Origin: Lactarius indigo
Taxonomy: Eukaryota > Basidiomycota > Agaricomycetes > Russulales > Russulaceae
DNA: 64,000 nucleotides
NCBI GenBank assembly: GCA_025766275.1
Contig: JAFKAC010000069.1
Location: forward strand, 1 to 64,000
Direction of reading: 5' to 3'
Part shown: positions 41,801 through 52,872 of the stretch, piece by piece
Numbering within the stretch: position 1 is the stretch's first letter
Layout: each line of letters opens with the position of its first letter
Made by a program: the position numbers and the translations under genes
The notes under the pieces: model-generated
Databases searched by the model: none
Seen by the model: the letters and a program-made list of their open reading frames with translations, nothing else
Told to the model about the DNA's origin: nothing

Positions 41801-42448
41801 GACCATTTCTTCAAAGGTCCTCTGGGGCTTTTTGGTGGCTTCTTGTTGTGCCAACTCCGACGCTGTCATTGTTTTTCGCAGTTGGATGTGTGGAGCTTCG
41901 TCTTTCTCCAGCTGTTCCCAAGCCAATTCGTCAAGTTGATACGTCTCCAATGCCTTAATGGTAGCGTCCATGGGCATGGCTTCGTCTGACAAATTAAGGC
42001 TGGTGACTACTACTGGTTGGAACTCTTCATCCAAAGTGGCGTCTCGCCAGTGGAACTTCGGTTCGAAGGCAGTGAACCAGGGGTATCCTAGAATGACTTC
42101 ATCATTCCTGAGGTTGGTGATAAGAAATCGGAGGTCCTGGGTTTTTCCTCCGGTTTTGACGGTTAGATCAGTGAAGGAGGTGATTTCTCCTCCTTGGTTG
42201 TGGGTTCCATCCACATTCCATATTTTGATGGGTCTTTCTGTGGCTAACCAGGCGATCTTCAATCGTTTTAAGAGGTTCGCACTTATAAAATTGTCGGTTG
42301 CTCCAGAATCAATAAGGATGTTTCGTTCGGCCGTTGCGTGTGCAGATTTGAAAAGTACTGGAATTCGCATAGATCGAAATCTGCTATTGTACATGCTAAG
42401 TTTTAATGCTCTAGCCCAGGCCGCCGGGTTCAAGCATTCGGAAAATCC
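38900..42448 (-). pseudogene. pol: GyB-2 Pol: protease, RT, RNase H, integrase, chromodomain
   Basis: Enters from GGATTTT (42442-42448). Protease: LIDSGATDNFI. RT: PLKSPYASPFFFIKKKDGKL, MFFGLTNSPSTFQT, VYMDDILIATAD, GLIIGHGKLRMDPVK. RNase H: FKIEVDASSYALGVVLNQ, LLAIVKALRTWCTYLI, HTDHANLQYW. Integrase: GHPGIANT, GCATCQSNK, MDFIVKLP, ISDRDPRF, DGQSERTNQWLEQ. GPY/F-type module: YKLKLPATWKIHPVFHANLL. Chromodomain: EYKVERIEDAQ...[17 protein letters not shown]. Frame breaks are a 7-bp duplication near 41710 and an indel near 41030; TGA stops occur in DIRWGYNNIRIK and LRHW contexts. From RNase H to the chromodomain the frame is constant. Confidence 0.9.
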
Positions 42449-44076
42449 TTTTTCTGCCTGAATAGTTTGTCCACCATGAGTTCGTGGACTTCAGGGCTTT
42501 GAGCGAAGAGGGCAGCAACTTGTGCCTCAGCTTGTTCTTCATTAGAAAGGGGTCACAAGGCCGTCATGGAAATTGTGGCCATTGTTGGGGTAGTGGTGGT
42601 GTCCGCGGCTTTGGCTGTTATTGCTGGTTTTTGTGGGCAAAACTGAGAGATGTGACCTTGGCCTCGGCATCGGAAGCACCTTCCTTCCTTTTGAAGCTGT
42701 TTCTTCTCATCGCCTGTCATCGCGGCGCAGGCTCGGGTTTGGCTAACATCCATCACATTTGGGTCTCTGTTCTTGTTTAGGGTGGATAACCATTGGTTGC
42801 GAGAGGCTCCTCCTCTTCTGTCGTTCTTCCCCTTGGTGAGCTTATCTTTGAGGAGGAGGTATTTGGCTTGTTGAAGAGTGACTGCCACTTTCCAATCATC
42901 CCACGTTATTGGGTGATGGAATTTGATCGCGTTGACCACAAGGGCATTTGGTAAGCCTTTTTGGAATATTTCCAGGGTTGTGGCCTTGTCTTTGTTGTAC
43001 CCCGCCTTATTTGCTAGATTGGAGAATTTGGCAATGTATGTGTTGATGTCTTCTTTTTCCATTTGGAGGGTTTGGATGGCATGTTGTGCCTTTTGTTGCT
43101 GAGTAGTGTTGGTGTAAGCTTGGATAAAGCGTGTTTCAATGGTGTTCCAGAGGTTTTCGGCATTCATGGCCACCCCACCCGCTAATTGGTCTACAAGCCA
43201 TTGAATTTGTTCTTCTACCCAGTCGTCCACAAGTGGTCCTTGTATATAGGAGAGCAAAGTCATTGCTCGGGAGTAAGGGAGAGTAAGCTGTTGGACGTTT
43301 GGGTTCATTCCTCTGTAAAGAGAGAAGGCATTGAGGAACGTGTGACTGGCTTCGCAATCTCCGGCAAATTCTGGGGGGGGATTTCCTCTGAGTCATCCAT
43401 TTGGGGCTCCTCTGATGGCTGCACCTCCAGCGCCTGCTCCGCCTCCAGGCGCGCCGCCTCCGCCTCCACCTCCTCCACCTCCAGGTGCACCGCCTCCATG
43501 ATGGCCTCCTGCACTTCCCGCAGGACCTCCTCCACCTGTCGGCAGACTTCCTCCCAAAGGATGTCCTCCACTACCTGAAGGATTCGCTGACGAGGTCCCT
43601 GCGAGTTGAGAGCTTCCCGAGGGCTGGGCAGTGGTGAGGGTGGTGGAAAGTTGGGTGGTGGACATGTTGGCATATGATGCAAAATCAACCGGTCATTGGA
43701 TAGTGGGGGTAAGGGTGGGGTTGTGTTCTGATTCGGAATCTGGTTCCGATGCAGGTTCTTCGACGTCGGAGTCGACGTCAATGGCTTGGATATGGCCCTT
43801 TCCTGGTCCAAGTCCGAGGTGTGTGGGGACTGGCTTATACGAGTACCAGGAGTGCTTTGAGTCAGAATAAGTGACGTAAGCCCAGATATGCTGGTCTTCG
43901 ATATATTCGATTGGTTTGTAGGTAAGTTTGTCGGGGTCGTAGACGTAGTACCCTTTGTTGTGTGGGGTATTCCGCCAGAGAGCAGTTCCTTTGATAGAGG
44001 GTCAGATGTCGTCGTTTGGATGTCGTTCCAGGTATTCCCAGACAAACTGAGTTCGGCTTCGGCTGGTGAGAGCCAC
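42430..44076 (-). pseudogene. gag: GyB-2 Gag
   Basis: The frame begins at a GTG (44076) where GyB-1 has ATG at the same codon. N-terminal domain (ALTSRSRTQFV, GYYVYDPDKLTYKPIEYIED, HIWAYVTYSDSKHSWY), acidic region, Gly-rich linker (GGGGAPGGG repeats near 43440-43560), capsid domain (MNPNVQQLTLPYSRAMTLLSYI, VEEQIQWLVDQL, EIFQKGLPNALVVNAI), CCHC knuckle CFRCRGQGHISQFC near 42650-42690, ending KKDFPNA at 42430. TGA stops appear where GyB-1 or GyB-3 have Arg codons (for example NGRLRGN and ASRPLSN contexts). Confidence 0.85.
42442..42448 (-). promoter_or_regulatory. Predicted -1 frameshift site GGATTTT in GyB-2
   Basis: In gag phase the bases read G GAT TTT, and the -1 frame opens into protease. 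The same heptamer is at 44992-44998 (GyB-1, minus) and 63253-63259 (GyB-3, plus). GGAUUUU is the shift site used by red clover necrotic mosaic virus. Confidence 0.65.
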
Positions 44077-44090
44077 GGTGTACAGCTGAG

Positions 44091-44101
44091 AGACTAGACT
44101 T
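44091..44101 (-). promoter_or_regulatory. Self-priming primer-binding site of GyB-2
   Basis: On the minus strand AAGTCTAGTCT, 2 bp after the LTR, is the exact complement of AGACTAGACTT inside the LTR (44338-44348). Confidence 0.8.
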
Positions 44102-44103
44102 AA

Positions 44104-44684
44104 TGTTACGCCACTACAGGGGCGTATAGTACGACCTGTACCAAGTCAGTCAAGTTATGGTAGCACGGACTCCAAGGTCCAGCTTCAGTAGGTTGATGCA
44201 CAAGAATCACAAGGACGATAGTCACTTGGATCGTAGGGGAAAGTTAAGATGCGAAGGTCTAACAGAGATGCGGGGGTTCTTGAGACAAGGGAAAGCACGA
44301 AGGCATCCGTCTTAGATGAGTGTAGTATTTACACAAGAAGTCTAGTCTACCGTACAAGCTAGATATAACTAGAGTTAAATAGGAATCGTGCTGTATGGCT
44401 GTTACAAATAGATGGCACCATCGCCAGGTTGAGGAATAAAGGGATAGACATAATGGGAACAAGGCATAGATATCAAAACGAAAGCGAATCATGCAGGGTC
44501 ACGCGTGAACAGGAATAAGTTGGAAACTAGCACATGTTGAACTTTATCAGAAGGGGATGTCGATAAGTAGGGTGTGTGATAGGAACTGAATAATCGTAAA
44601 GTCCGCGTACTCGTACAAGGCTCGTATAGTGTGGGGAAGGGAATGGTGACATGTGAAAGGACGAGTCCAAAGAAAATCGTAACA
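44104..44684 (-). mobile_element. GyB-2 5' LTR
   Basis: 581 bp, minus strand TGTTACGATTTTC to GGCGTAACA, with TATA-like TATTTAA upstream of AGACTAGACTT (44338-44348). Confidence 0.94.
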
Positions 44685-44998
44685 TTTTGGACTTGGTTCC
44701 TGGTTCGTATGGTTAAGTCTGTGAAGGATGTGATTTCTCCTCCCTGATTGTGTGTTCCATCTACATTCCATATTTTGATGGAATGTTCTGTAGGAAGCCA
44801 GGCGATTTTGAGTCTTTTTAGGAGGTTCGCGCTTATGAAATTGTCCGTGGCTCCTGAATCGATAAGGACATTTCATTTGGCTGTCATGTGTGCAGATTTA
44901 AAGAGAACTGGAATTTGCATAGATCAGAATCTGCTAGTGTACATGCTAAGTTTTAAAGCTCTAGCCCAGGCTGCTGGGTTCAAGCATTGAGAAAATCC
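44685..44998 (-). pseudogene. pol: GyB-1 Pol start (protease), cut by GyB-2
   Basis: From GGATTTT (44992-44998) leftward: LNPAAWARALKLSMYTS, a protease with the expected L(I/V)DSGATDNFIS context, and KIWNVDGTHNQGGEITSF, ending where GyB-2 starts. The frame resumes at 36797. Confidence 0.82.
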
Positions 44999-46610
44999 TT
45001 CTTCTGACTGAATAATTTGTCCACCATGAGTTCGCGAACTTCGGTACTTTGAGCAAAAAGGGCAGCAACTTGTGCTTCCACTTGTTCTTCATTTGAGAGG
45101 GGTCGTGAGGCCGTCATAGAGATCGTAGCTGTGGTTGGGACTATGGTGTCTGTGGTTTTGGTGGCTGCCATTGGCTTTTGAGGGCAAAATCGTGAAATAT
45201 GCCCTTGTCCTCAGCAGCAGAAGCATCTTCCTTCTTTTTGAAGTTGCTTCTTTTCATTGTCCGTCATGGCAGCGCGGGCTCGGGTGCGGCTTACGTCCAT
45301 TGTGTTTGGGTCTCTGTTTTTGTTTAGCATGGACAGCCATTGATCCCTTGAGGCTCCTCCTCTTTTGTCACCTTTGCCTTTGGTGAGTTTATCTTTGAGA
45401 AGGAGGTATTCAGCCTGTTGGAGGGTGACCACCGCTTTCCAATCATCCCATGTTATTGGATGATGCAACTTGATTGCGTTGACTACAAGTGCATTTGGTA
45501 GTCCCTTCTGGAAAATTTCCAGGGTGGTGGCTTCGTCTTTGTTGTACCCAGCCTTGTTTGCCAAGTTTGAAAACTTGGCGATGTACGTATCAATGTCTTC
45601 TTTTTCCATCCGAAGGGTCTGAATGGTGTGTCAGGCTTTTTGTTGTTGAGTGGTGTTGGTGTATGCATGAATGAAGCACGTTTCTATGGTGTTCCACAAA
45701 TTTTCTGTGTTCATAGCCACTCCTCCTGCCAGTTGGTCTATCAGCCATTGAATTTGTTCTTCTACCCAGTCGTCCACCAATGGTCCTCTGATGTATGAAA
45801 GGAGGGTCATTGCTCAGGAGTACGGGAGGACTAATTGTTGAACATTTGGATTCATTCCTTGATAGAGGGAGAAGGCATTGAGAAACGCTCAACTGGTTTC
45901 TCGGTCTCCAGTAAACTCTGGGGGGGGTTCCCTCTGAGTCATCTGTTTGGGGCCCCTGCTGCTGCGCCTCCAACGCCTGCTCCGCCTCCAGGTGTGCCGC
46001 CTCCGCCTCCGCCTCCAGGCGCACCGCTTCCATGATGGCCTCCTGCACTTCCCATAGGGCCTCTTCCACCTGCTGGCATACTTCCTCCCAGAGAATGTCC
46101 TCCACTACCTGAAGGATTCACTGACGAGGCCCCTGCAGGTTGGGAGTTTCCCGAGTGTTGGGCGGTGGTGAGGGTGGTGGAGAGTTGGGTGTTGGACATG
46201 TTGGCATACGATATGAAGTCAACCAGTCTCTGGATGGTGGGGGTAAGGGTGGGGTTGTTTTCCGAGTCGGAGTCTGGTTCTGATGCGGGTTCTTCGACGT
46301 CTGAGTCGGCATTGATGGCTTGGATGTGGCCCTTTCCAGGTCCTAATCTGAGGTGTGCAGGGACTGGTTTATACGAGTACCAGGAGTGTTTTGAATCCAA
46401 GTAGGCAATGTAGGCCCAAATATGCTGGTCTTCGATGTATTCAATGGGTTCATATGAGAGTTTGTCGGGGTCGTAAACGTAGTATCCCTTGTCATGTGGG
46501 GTGTTTCTCCAGAGGGCAGTTCCTTTGATGGAGGGTCGGAGTTCATTGTGTCAGTGTCATTCCAGGTATTCCCGGACAAACTGGGTTCGACTTTGGCTGG
46601 TGAGAGCCAT
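44980..46610 (-). pseudogene. gag: GyB-1 Gag
   Basis: Begins with ATG at 46610 in CCATGG context: MALTSQSRTQFVREYLE, then TGA where GyB-3 has Arg in LERHTND. It contains the N-terminal domain (GYYVYDPDKLSYEPIEYIED, HIWAYIAYLDSKHSWY), Gly-rich linker near 45960-46080, capsid domain, a CCHC knuckle region damaged at CFCC (45190-45230) and the end KKDFLNA at 44980. It is the only GyB copy here with an ATG at the family start codon. Confidence 0.83.
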
Positions 46611-46638
46611 GGTGTGCAGCTGTAGAGACTAGACTTAA

Positions 46639-47205
46639 TGTAATGCCACTACAGGGGCGTTAGGTATGACTTGTACCAAGTCAGTTGAATCGCAGTAGCA
46701 CAAGCTCCAAGGCTTGGCTTCAGTAGGATGATGCACAAGGATCACAAGGACGTTTGTCACTTGGACCATAGAGGAGGGCTAAGACGTGAAAGTCTAGCAA
46801 GAAACGGGGGTTCACGAGACAAGGGGAAGCACAGCATCCATGTTAGACCAGTGTAGTTATTACACAAGAAGTCTAGTCTACCGTACAAGCTAGGTATGAC
46901 TAGGCTTAAATGCAAATCAGGTTTGTGTGGTCATAGTAAACAGATGGCACCATCACCTGATCAGAGAATAAAGGGAAAGGCATAAATGGAACAAAGCATG
47001 AACATAATGGGAACAAGGGTGAATCATGTGGAGTTGTGCGTGGGTAGGAACAGGGCAGAAACTAACACATGTCCAGCTTTATCAGAAGAGACTGTTGATA
47101 AGGAAGGTGCGTGATAGGAACCAGGTAATTGTACAGGGCTCATGTAGTATCAAGGTGGGGATAGCAAGAAAAGAAAGAATGAGTCCGGAAAGAAAGTTCG
47201 TAACA
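46639..47205 (-). mobile_element. GyB-1 5' LTR
   Basis: 567 bp; minus strand TGTTACGAAC to GGCATTACA. Self-primer AGACTAGACTT at 46869-46879 and its complement, the primer site, at 46626-46636 just outside the LTR. Confidence 0.92.
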
Positions 47206-48905
47206 GAGAGGAAGACAACCAAGGTGTAGTTGTCTTGCCTCCCGAGGTATTTGTATGAGCCGCTAACATCGCATGCACCATGAAAATACACCCTATGCTG
47301 CAACAACCAAGACAACAACAAGACCCAGCCATCATCAGGACTTGGGTTGATGCTCATCAGTTGAAAAAGATAGATGGCGAATGGTATAAGGATGGGCGAG
47401 TAGTGGTCACGGGACCCACATCGGCATACCAGACAATCATACATGACCATCATGACCCCCCCATTCATGGACACCCTGGAATAAGTCACACTCAGTGAAT
47501 CATAGAATGACATTACTGGTGGCCTCACATTTGCTGGGATGTATATGAGTATGTCACAGGGTGTGCCGAATGCCAGCGGAATAAGGTCAACACTAGACCA
47601 ACTCGTGCGCCTCTACACCCCATTACTGCAGTAGCAGATGCTCCCCCCTTTCACACCATCGTGCTGGACTTTATTACTAAACTACCAACCTCCCAGACAT
47701 ACGATAGTATTCTCACCATTACAGACCATGACTGCAGCAAGGCGTCAATATTCATCCCCTGTAATGAAGAAATCACAGCTGAAGAGACTGCCATTATGTA
47801 CGTCAACCATGTCTTCAAGCGATTCAGATTACCACGTAAAATTATCAGTGATCGCAACCCCCAATTCATGTCAAAGTTCACCAAGGAGGTATGCCAGATT
47901 CGAGGTATCCAACAGAATATTTCAACTGCATACCACCTGCACACGGACAGACAATTGGAACAAACCAATCAATGGCTGGAGCAGTATCTATGGTTCTGGG
48001 CCAACGAGCAGCAAGATAACTGGGTGGCATATCTCCCCATAGCAGAATTCACTCACAACAACTGGCCCCATGAACACACAAAACAATCACCATTCACGCT
48101 CCTTATGGGTTACAACCCAACGGCCAATTGGATGAAAAAGCCATCTCCCATCCCAAATGTAATCACCAGGCTGACTCAGTTGAAAGAAGCGCGACAACTG
48201 GCCCAAGACCTTATCAGAAGAGCGCAAGACAGCTGGATTAAGCACAAAGACATTTCATGGTATCGGATTGGTGATCAAGTATGGTTAGAAGGCAGACATC
48301 TAAGAACCAATCAGCCAATGGCAAAATTAGTGGTGCGACACCATGGACTGTTTAAGATAGTTCAGGTGATGTCTCCTTACAACTATCGCCTTGAACTTCC
48401 CACGCAGTGGAGCATCCACCCAGTGTTTCACATAGATCTTCTCATGCCATACAAAAGCACAACCCTTCACGGCAAAAATTTCCCTCACCCGCCACCGGAT
48501 CTAGTGGAAGGAGAAGAAGAATATGAAGTTGAGGCCATTCTAGACTCTTGGCATCATGGTCACCGCCACAAACTCCAATACCTTGTCAAGTGGAAAGGGT
48601 ATCCAGACTCAGAAAATCAGTGGGTCGATAAGGATGACGTGTTCGCCCCAGAAGCAGTAGCTGTGTATCAAGCAGGCCGAACAACAGCGCAAAGCCTTAA
48701 AAGCCAGCCAGTTGAAGGTCAGGAAGAACACCCCCTTCACATCCGATCTACTCATACTTCTATGCCCACTTCCCCTCTCCGACATGTCACCACAGCAATC
48801 CTCCTCGACCAAGTTGCACAAGACACCACAGCCATCCTCCAAGATGACAAAGAAACTGTGGTTCCACAGGTCCAGCTCACTCCATACACACCTGCAAACC
48901 TGTGA
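47206..48905 (+). pseudogene. pol: GyA-3 Pol part 3: integrase and chromodomain
   Basis: Resumes with EEDNQGVVVLPPEVF after the GAGAG duplication. Integrase zinc finger (HHDPPIHGHPGISH, GCAECQRNK), DDE core (LDFITKLP, ISDRNPQF, QLEQTNQWLEQYL), GPY/F-type module (YRLELPTQWSIHPVFHIDLL), then chromodomain ([33 protein letters not shown], 48520-48640). From 47661 to 48905 the frame is open. In the integrase the usual YHPxTDGQ is YHLHTDRQ, and stops lie near 47495-47512. Confidence 0.88.
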
Positions 48906-50537
48906 GTGGGGCATATCACTGCTCAAGAACGGGCTAATGTCTTACAGAGGTTCCCTGACCCAACTCGCCAGCCTGACAATGAGCAGCAGCATGCTGTCGC
49001 TCACATCTTCCAAGACGACAATGGCGATTGGGAACCCATTGCTGTCATCCCCCCAGGTAATGACTTCATTGGCACAAGGGGAATTCTCCCTGCTGAACGT
49101 CCCCTCGAAGACCCAACTGGAGTCAGAAGCAGTGGAGGATTGGCAGAGAGTGGCGAAGGAGTGGGCCAACAGACAGTTGCGCTTAGCGCAGAGGAGATTG
49201 ATGTTGATAAGTGACCCTTGTGCACTTAGCGGCTCGTACGGACCGGACTTGCAGCATGGACTGCTTTAGATTAGATATATAGGACTTGTAGATTAGATAC
49301 TATTTTGATCTGTACAATCTATTACTTATCATTGCGTCACTTATGACATCATGTACTATGACATCATGCGGACTCCTCTGGACTTGTCATTGTACTACGT
49401 CTTTGTTCTTCCTTTAGATATATCTTTATTGTGATGTCATTATGATATCATCCTAGTCTGGACCCTTCTTGTTCTATACGCCTTGTTCTCCATATGCACA
49501 CTCCTTTGTCCCGTTGTAGAACAATGCGCTCCTTGTATTATGTGACCTGTAGTTACTTCCCTTATACTAGTGTCACACCTATGTACAGTATAAGTAGACT
49601 GCTTGTACGCCCTGGTCCACATCAGTTCTCTCACTGCTGTGTGCCAGGTATGTCTTCTCTCTTGTAATAATCATCATCAGTTCTCTCACTGCTGTGTGCC
49701 AGACACTTTGCTTTACCTTGCTAGACTTCCCTGTAGCTGCTTCCAGCCACCCAGCTTGTCTCACCACAGAACACTTTGTCCCTCTGTGAGTAAGCTATCT
49801 ATGTGTGCTGTTCATCAATTGAGTGAGTTGTGGCAACTCAGGCAGTGCTTCCTGATGACGAAGCTCACGCTGAGGATGGAGATTACTACCCAGTCAGACA
49901 CCCCCTCCTTTGAATGCACAGCCACCCTACTAATTCCTGAATCACCCCATGGCTCATTCACACTGATGGAACCCCCATGTCTCGAGGACGTGTGCGATTG
50001 CCCAGCATCGCACTTCACACCCCCATCATGCATGATGATGACCCTGCACAGGTTCTTGCACCTGAAGGGTTCAGGGCAAATCAACAGCCCCATTACATTC
50101 ACTTCCCCATCACCGGACCTGATGGCATAGAGAGGAATGCCAGCCACATACAGATAGTTGGAGGTGTGAACCCCTTTGTCCTGGGTCTCATCCCAGGGTC
50201 CCCCCATCTTTACGGCAAACCTCTCTACGCCTTCCCAATGCTGTCAGCTGTGGGATGTGCCCACATCACCCACAAGGACTTGGTAATCCTCGCATCTGAC
50301 AAGATTACCAACCGTGCACTTAACCACATAGGGGATGAGTCCCTGGTTGTGGAGGTGATGCGCTATTGGGCCGCCATGTAAGAAGAGCGGTTGGCCGTGC
50401 GCATTTGCCAACTCAAGGCAATGGTGCTGTTGGCCAGGGATGACAGGATGGACTGTATCTACCAGTTGGAGAGGGTGGATGTTTTCGAGCAGATTAGCAA
50501 CAAGCAATCCATGTGGCCAGCACGAGATTTCGAGTAA
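48906..50537 (+). pseudogene. GyA-3 third coding region, split by Z copy 3
   Basis: 48906-49201 carries a helix with VEDWQRVAKEWANRQLRLAQRR that parallels GyA-1's [14 protein letters not shown]. After the solo LTR (49202-49817) come DDEAHAEDGDYYPVRHPLL, GFRANQQPHYIHFPITGPDG, NPFVLGLIPGSPHLYGKPLYAFP and a C-terminal helical stretch, ending at TAA 50535-50537. The block matches GyA-1 12969-13751 in order and spacing. One internal stop follows RYWAAM. Confidence 0.65.
49202..49817 (+). mobile_element. Solo LTR of family Z (copy 3)
   Basis: 616 bp, TGTTGATAAGTG to CTGTTCATCA, perfect ATTGA duplications (49197-49201, 49818-49822). Contains TATAAG, the duplicated CATCAGTTCTCTCAC motif separated by GTATGT, and GTGAGT near the end. 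Confidence 0.95.
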
Positions 50538-50577
50538 GTCAGGAGTCTCACACTAAAAAGGGGGTGATGTTATGGTT

Positions 50578-51018
50578 TGCATCTTGGACCCTTACTGTAC
50601 CAGTTGTGACTACAGCTGTAAGGTAAATTAGTCATGGACTCAGGGTTTACAATAGGAGGTAGGTGATACGACATGACTTGATCCTAATACTAGTAGTAGT
50701 AGTACTAGGATTGCGGTACTTACGCGATATGTTGGATGCTACATACGGTGACTCATAGCAGCACTTGAAAGCCTGCTCTTCTTGTATTTAAACGGGCTTG
50801 CAAAGACCAAGACACGCCATCTTGGTCTTCTTCAATTGTCACTTCTTGTCTTGTCTCCTCATCTGAGTTCTGTCCTACTTGTGAGGGCATGCGAATTATC
50901 GTCTAGTGTCTTCAAACATCCAGAATTGCCTTCGTGCCATACATCTCAGACATTATTAGCTAAGTCAGGTCACCTTGTCTATCAGCTCAAGTCAAGCTAA
51001 CATTGTGACAGCGTTACA
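50578..51018 (+). mobile_element. GyA-3 3' LTR
   Basis: 441 bp, TGTTATGG to GCGTTACA, directly preceded by the polypurine tract AAAAAGGGGGTGA. It contains ATCTTGGTCTT like the other GyA LTRs but is otherwise a distinct subfamily matching 23512-23965. Confidence 0.9.
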
Positions 51019-52870
51019 ATATCTGGACATATTTAAGATTTTCTTTGCCAGTGGGGTGGGAATGATCAGGAAAATATTTGCCAAGCACAGTACCAGTGAA
51101 GGGGTACATCTTGATTTGCACATGGCAGGGGCAGCCGCCCTCAATGTGCTTACTGTCCCTGGTTTCATGATTAGTTTTCTTCTCATATTTCTTAGTGCCA
51201 TCGGTTCCTTGGCATGTGCAGACAAAAAGCCATGACCCACTGAACAGCACACTCTGATTAGCACTCACACATGAACCCCTGTTTTGGGTAATGCGGAGCT
51301 CAATCCTGTGAGCCCAATGCTCATTCTCATGCCACTTATTGAAGTCTTCCTGGGAATCCCATTTGAGACTGTAGCTGTGCTCCTGATCCCAGGTAATGCT
51401 CCTGTGCTGTCATGAGGTCGCAGGATCGATCAGCTCCTGGCACCTAGATTGGCGGTGAGCACTGTGAGCTCCTGTGCCTGTGGTGGAACTAGTGTTGGCA
51501 GGTGGATTCATGTCCGGGACGAAAGGCACTTTGAAAATAAACTCGGACATGGCTGGGAGGTGTAGTGGCAATACAGTACTGTTGGATCACTCATGCGTGC
51601 TCTTGTGTGGTACATTCTGTGGCCCTGTGGACTGTGGACTGTGGCCTGAAAATTGAAATTTATTGTCTAAGCTGGGGATTGATGTGCAGCTCACTGCACA
51701 AGAGGGGGGGTAAAGCTACTAGCATTGAGAACAAATACATGGCATGGTAATTCTACTATACATCTAATGAAGTGGGCACAATGCATGAGAGGGGGGGCAC
51801 ACACAAAATGCAGTGTTGCCAGTGGTAGTGAGTGCAAGCAGCAGCAATGCTGTCATAGATTCAGTATGTTGTCATCTGAAATGGGAGAGTGGGGGCATAC
51901 CTGAATGGCCATGCTCCACTGGTTCCAGCTTGATTGCATGCATTGTTGTCACCCTGCTTGTGGCACTCTCCATGGTATGCACAATGCAGGGGTGTGGCTG
52001 CATTGTGTATGTGTAAAGGCAGTGCATGTGTGGAGCAAGGCCAGGGGGGCACCCAAACGCACTTCAGTAGTGGGGTGGTGGAGTATACATTGGGCCACTT
52101 TGCTAGACCCCTGCATTGTCCCCAATGTAAGCGAATTTAGAATTTAGCTATTTGATTGTGACAATGTACCTTTTCATGTTGTGCCCTGTGCACTCCCCAC
52201 CTACACAAGCTCAATTGATGCCTGCACCATGTGCCATCAACACAATGGACAGCCTGATGATCTCTTCCAAGACAAGCTGTGCATCTGGAAAACACCCTAA
52301 GGTGCCACATCATTGTAGAGGTTGGGGATGCAGGATTGTGCTTGTGTTGGTTGCACTGAATGCACTCTTCATGCTGCATGAAGTGGCAGGAATAGGGGAT
52401 GAGTGGTCACACATTTGGGATGTGTCTGGGGACAGGGCCACAAAGGGGCCACACAACCAATGAGTAGTCATGTGCCCATTTGGTGTGGCATGAATTTCAC
52501 TCATAGGGTTATGGTTGGCACGATTCTTTATTTGCTACTATTTACAGTAAAAGTACTTAGTGATTAATCATTTACAGTCATGTGCCAGTTTTTTGTTTTT
52601 GGTTCAGAGCCACAACAAAGTTCTCACAACCATGGGAAGGTATGCAGAATTACAAAGACTCTAAGGCTGGCCCAATCTGGAAATTGCCTGCTTTTCCCCC
52701 ATATCATCTCTCTTTCTCATTCTCTTACCCTCACTAATCATCACAGTTCATTATTCACTTTGTTTTACACCCAGCTAAGTGATCTGTGAAGGCAGTCCCT
52801 TGCATGGAGATGTTACCAAGTCAGCCACATTCTCACAGGCTCCCACATCACCCATATCAATCCACAAACA
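51019..52870. other. Non-coding stretch, no gene recognised
   Basis: No domain in any frame and no partner repeat found. Short G runs (GAGGGGGGG types) occur near 51700 and 51790. It is continuous with 54463-55318 on the other side of the Tc1 element, which was inserted into it. Confidence 0.4.
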
Positions 52871-52872
52871 TA

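Larger units (their letters stand above)
36798..44684 (-). mobile_element. GyB-2, full-length chromodomain Gypsy nested in GyB-1
   Basis: 7887 bp with two 581-bp LTRs (36798-37378, 44104-44684) and perfect TTTTG duplications (36793-36797, 44685-44689). The GyB-1 pol frame stops and resumes exactly at these points. It is the most complete GyB copy in the window. Defects visible are one 7-bp tandem duplication, one further frameshift in RT, and several TGA stops. Confidence 0.95.
31929..47205 (-). mobile_element. GyB-1, Gypsy element nested in GyA-3 and hosting GyB-2
   Basis: Bounded by LTRs of 570 bp (31929-32498) and 567 bp (46639-47205) and by GAGAG duplications (31924-31928 and 47206-47210). 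On the minus strand: 5' LTR, self-priming site, gag, pol, chromodomain, third coding region with zinc knuckles, polypurine tract, 3' LTR. GyB-2 is inserted early in pol. Numerous TGA stops replace Arg codons that are CGA in GyB-2. Confidence 0.94.
27263..51018 (+). mobile_element. GyA-3, 5'-truncated Gypsy hosting nested elements
   Basis: Gag, pol, the third coding region and a 3' LTR of one Gypsy copy, scattered over 23.8 kb by insertions: Z copy 2 (28248-28683), a GyB solo LTR (30775-31339), GyB-1 with GyB-2 inside it (31929-47205) and Z copy 3 (49202-49817). Each insertion has a perfect 5-bp duplication, and the GyA-3 frame can be followed across each. The 5' LTR and about the first 110 Gag codons are missing. 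Confidence 0.9.

Noticed and set aside
49603..50130. 175-codon plus-strand frame spanning the end of Z copy 3
   Set aside because: Runs from the solo LTR into the third coding region of GyA-3 in the wrong frame for the conserved block.
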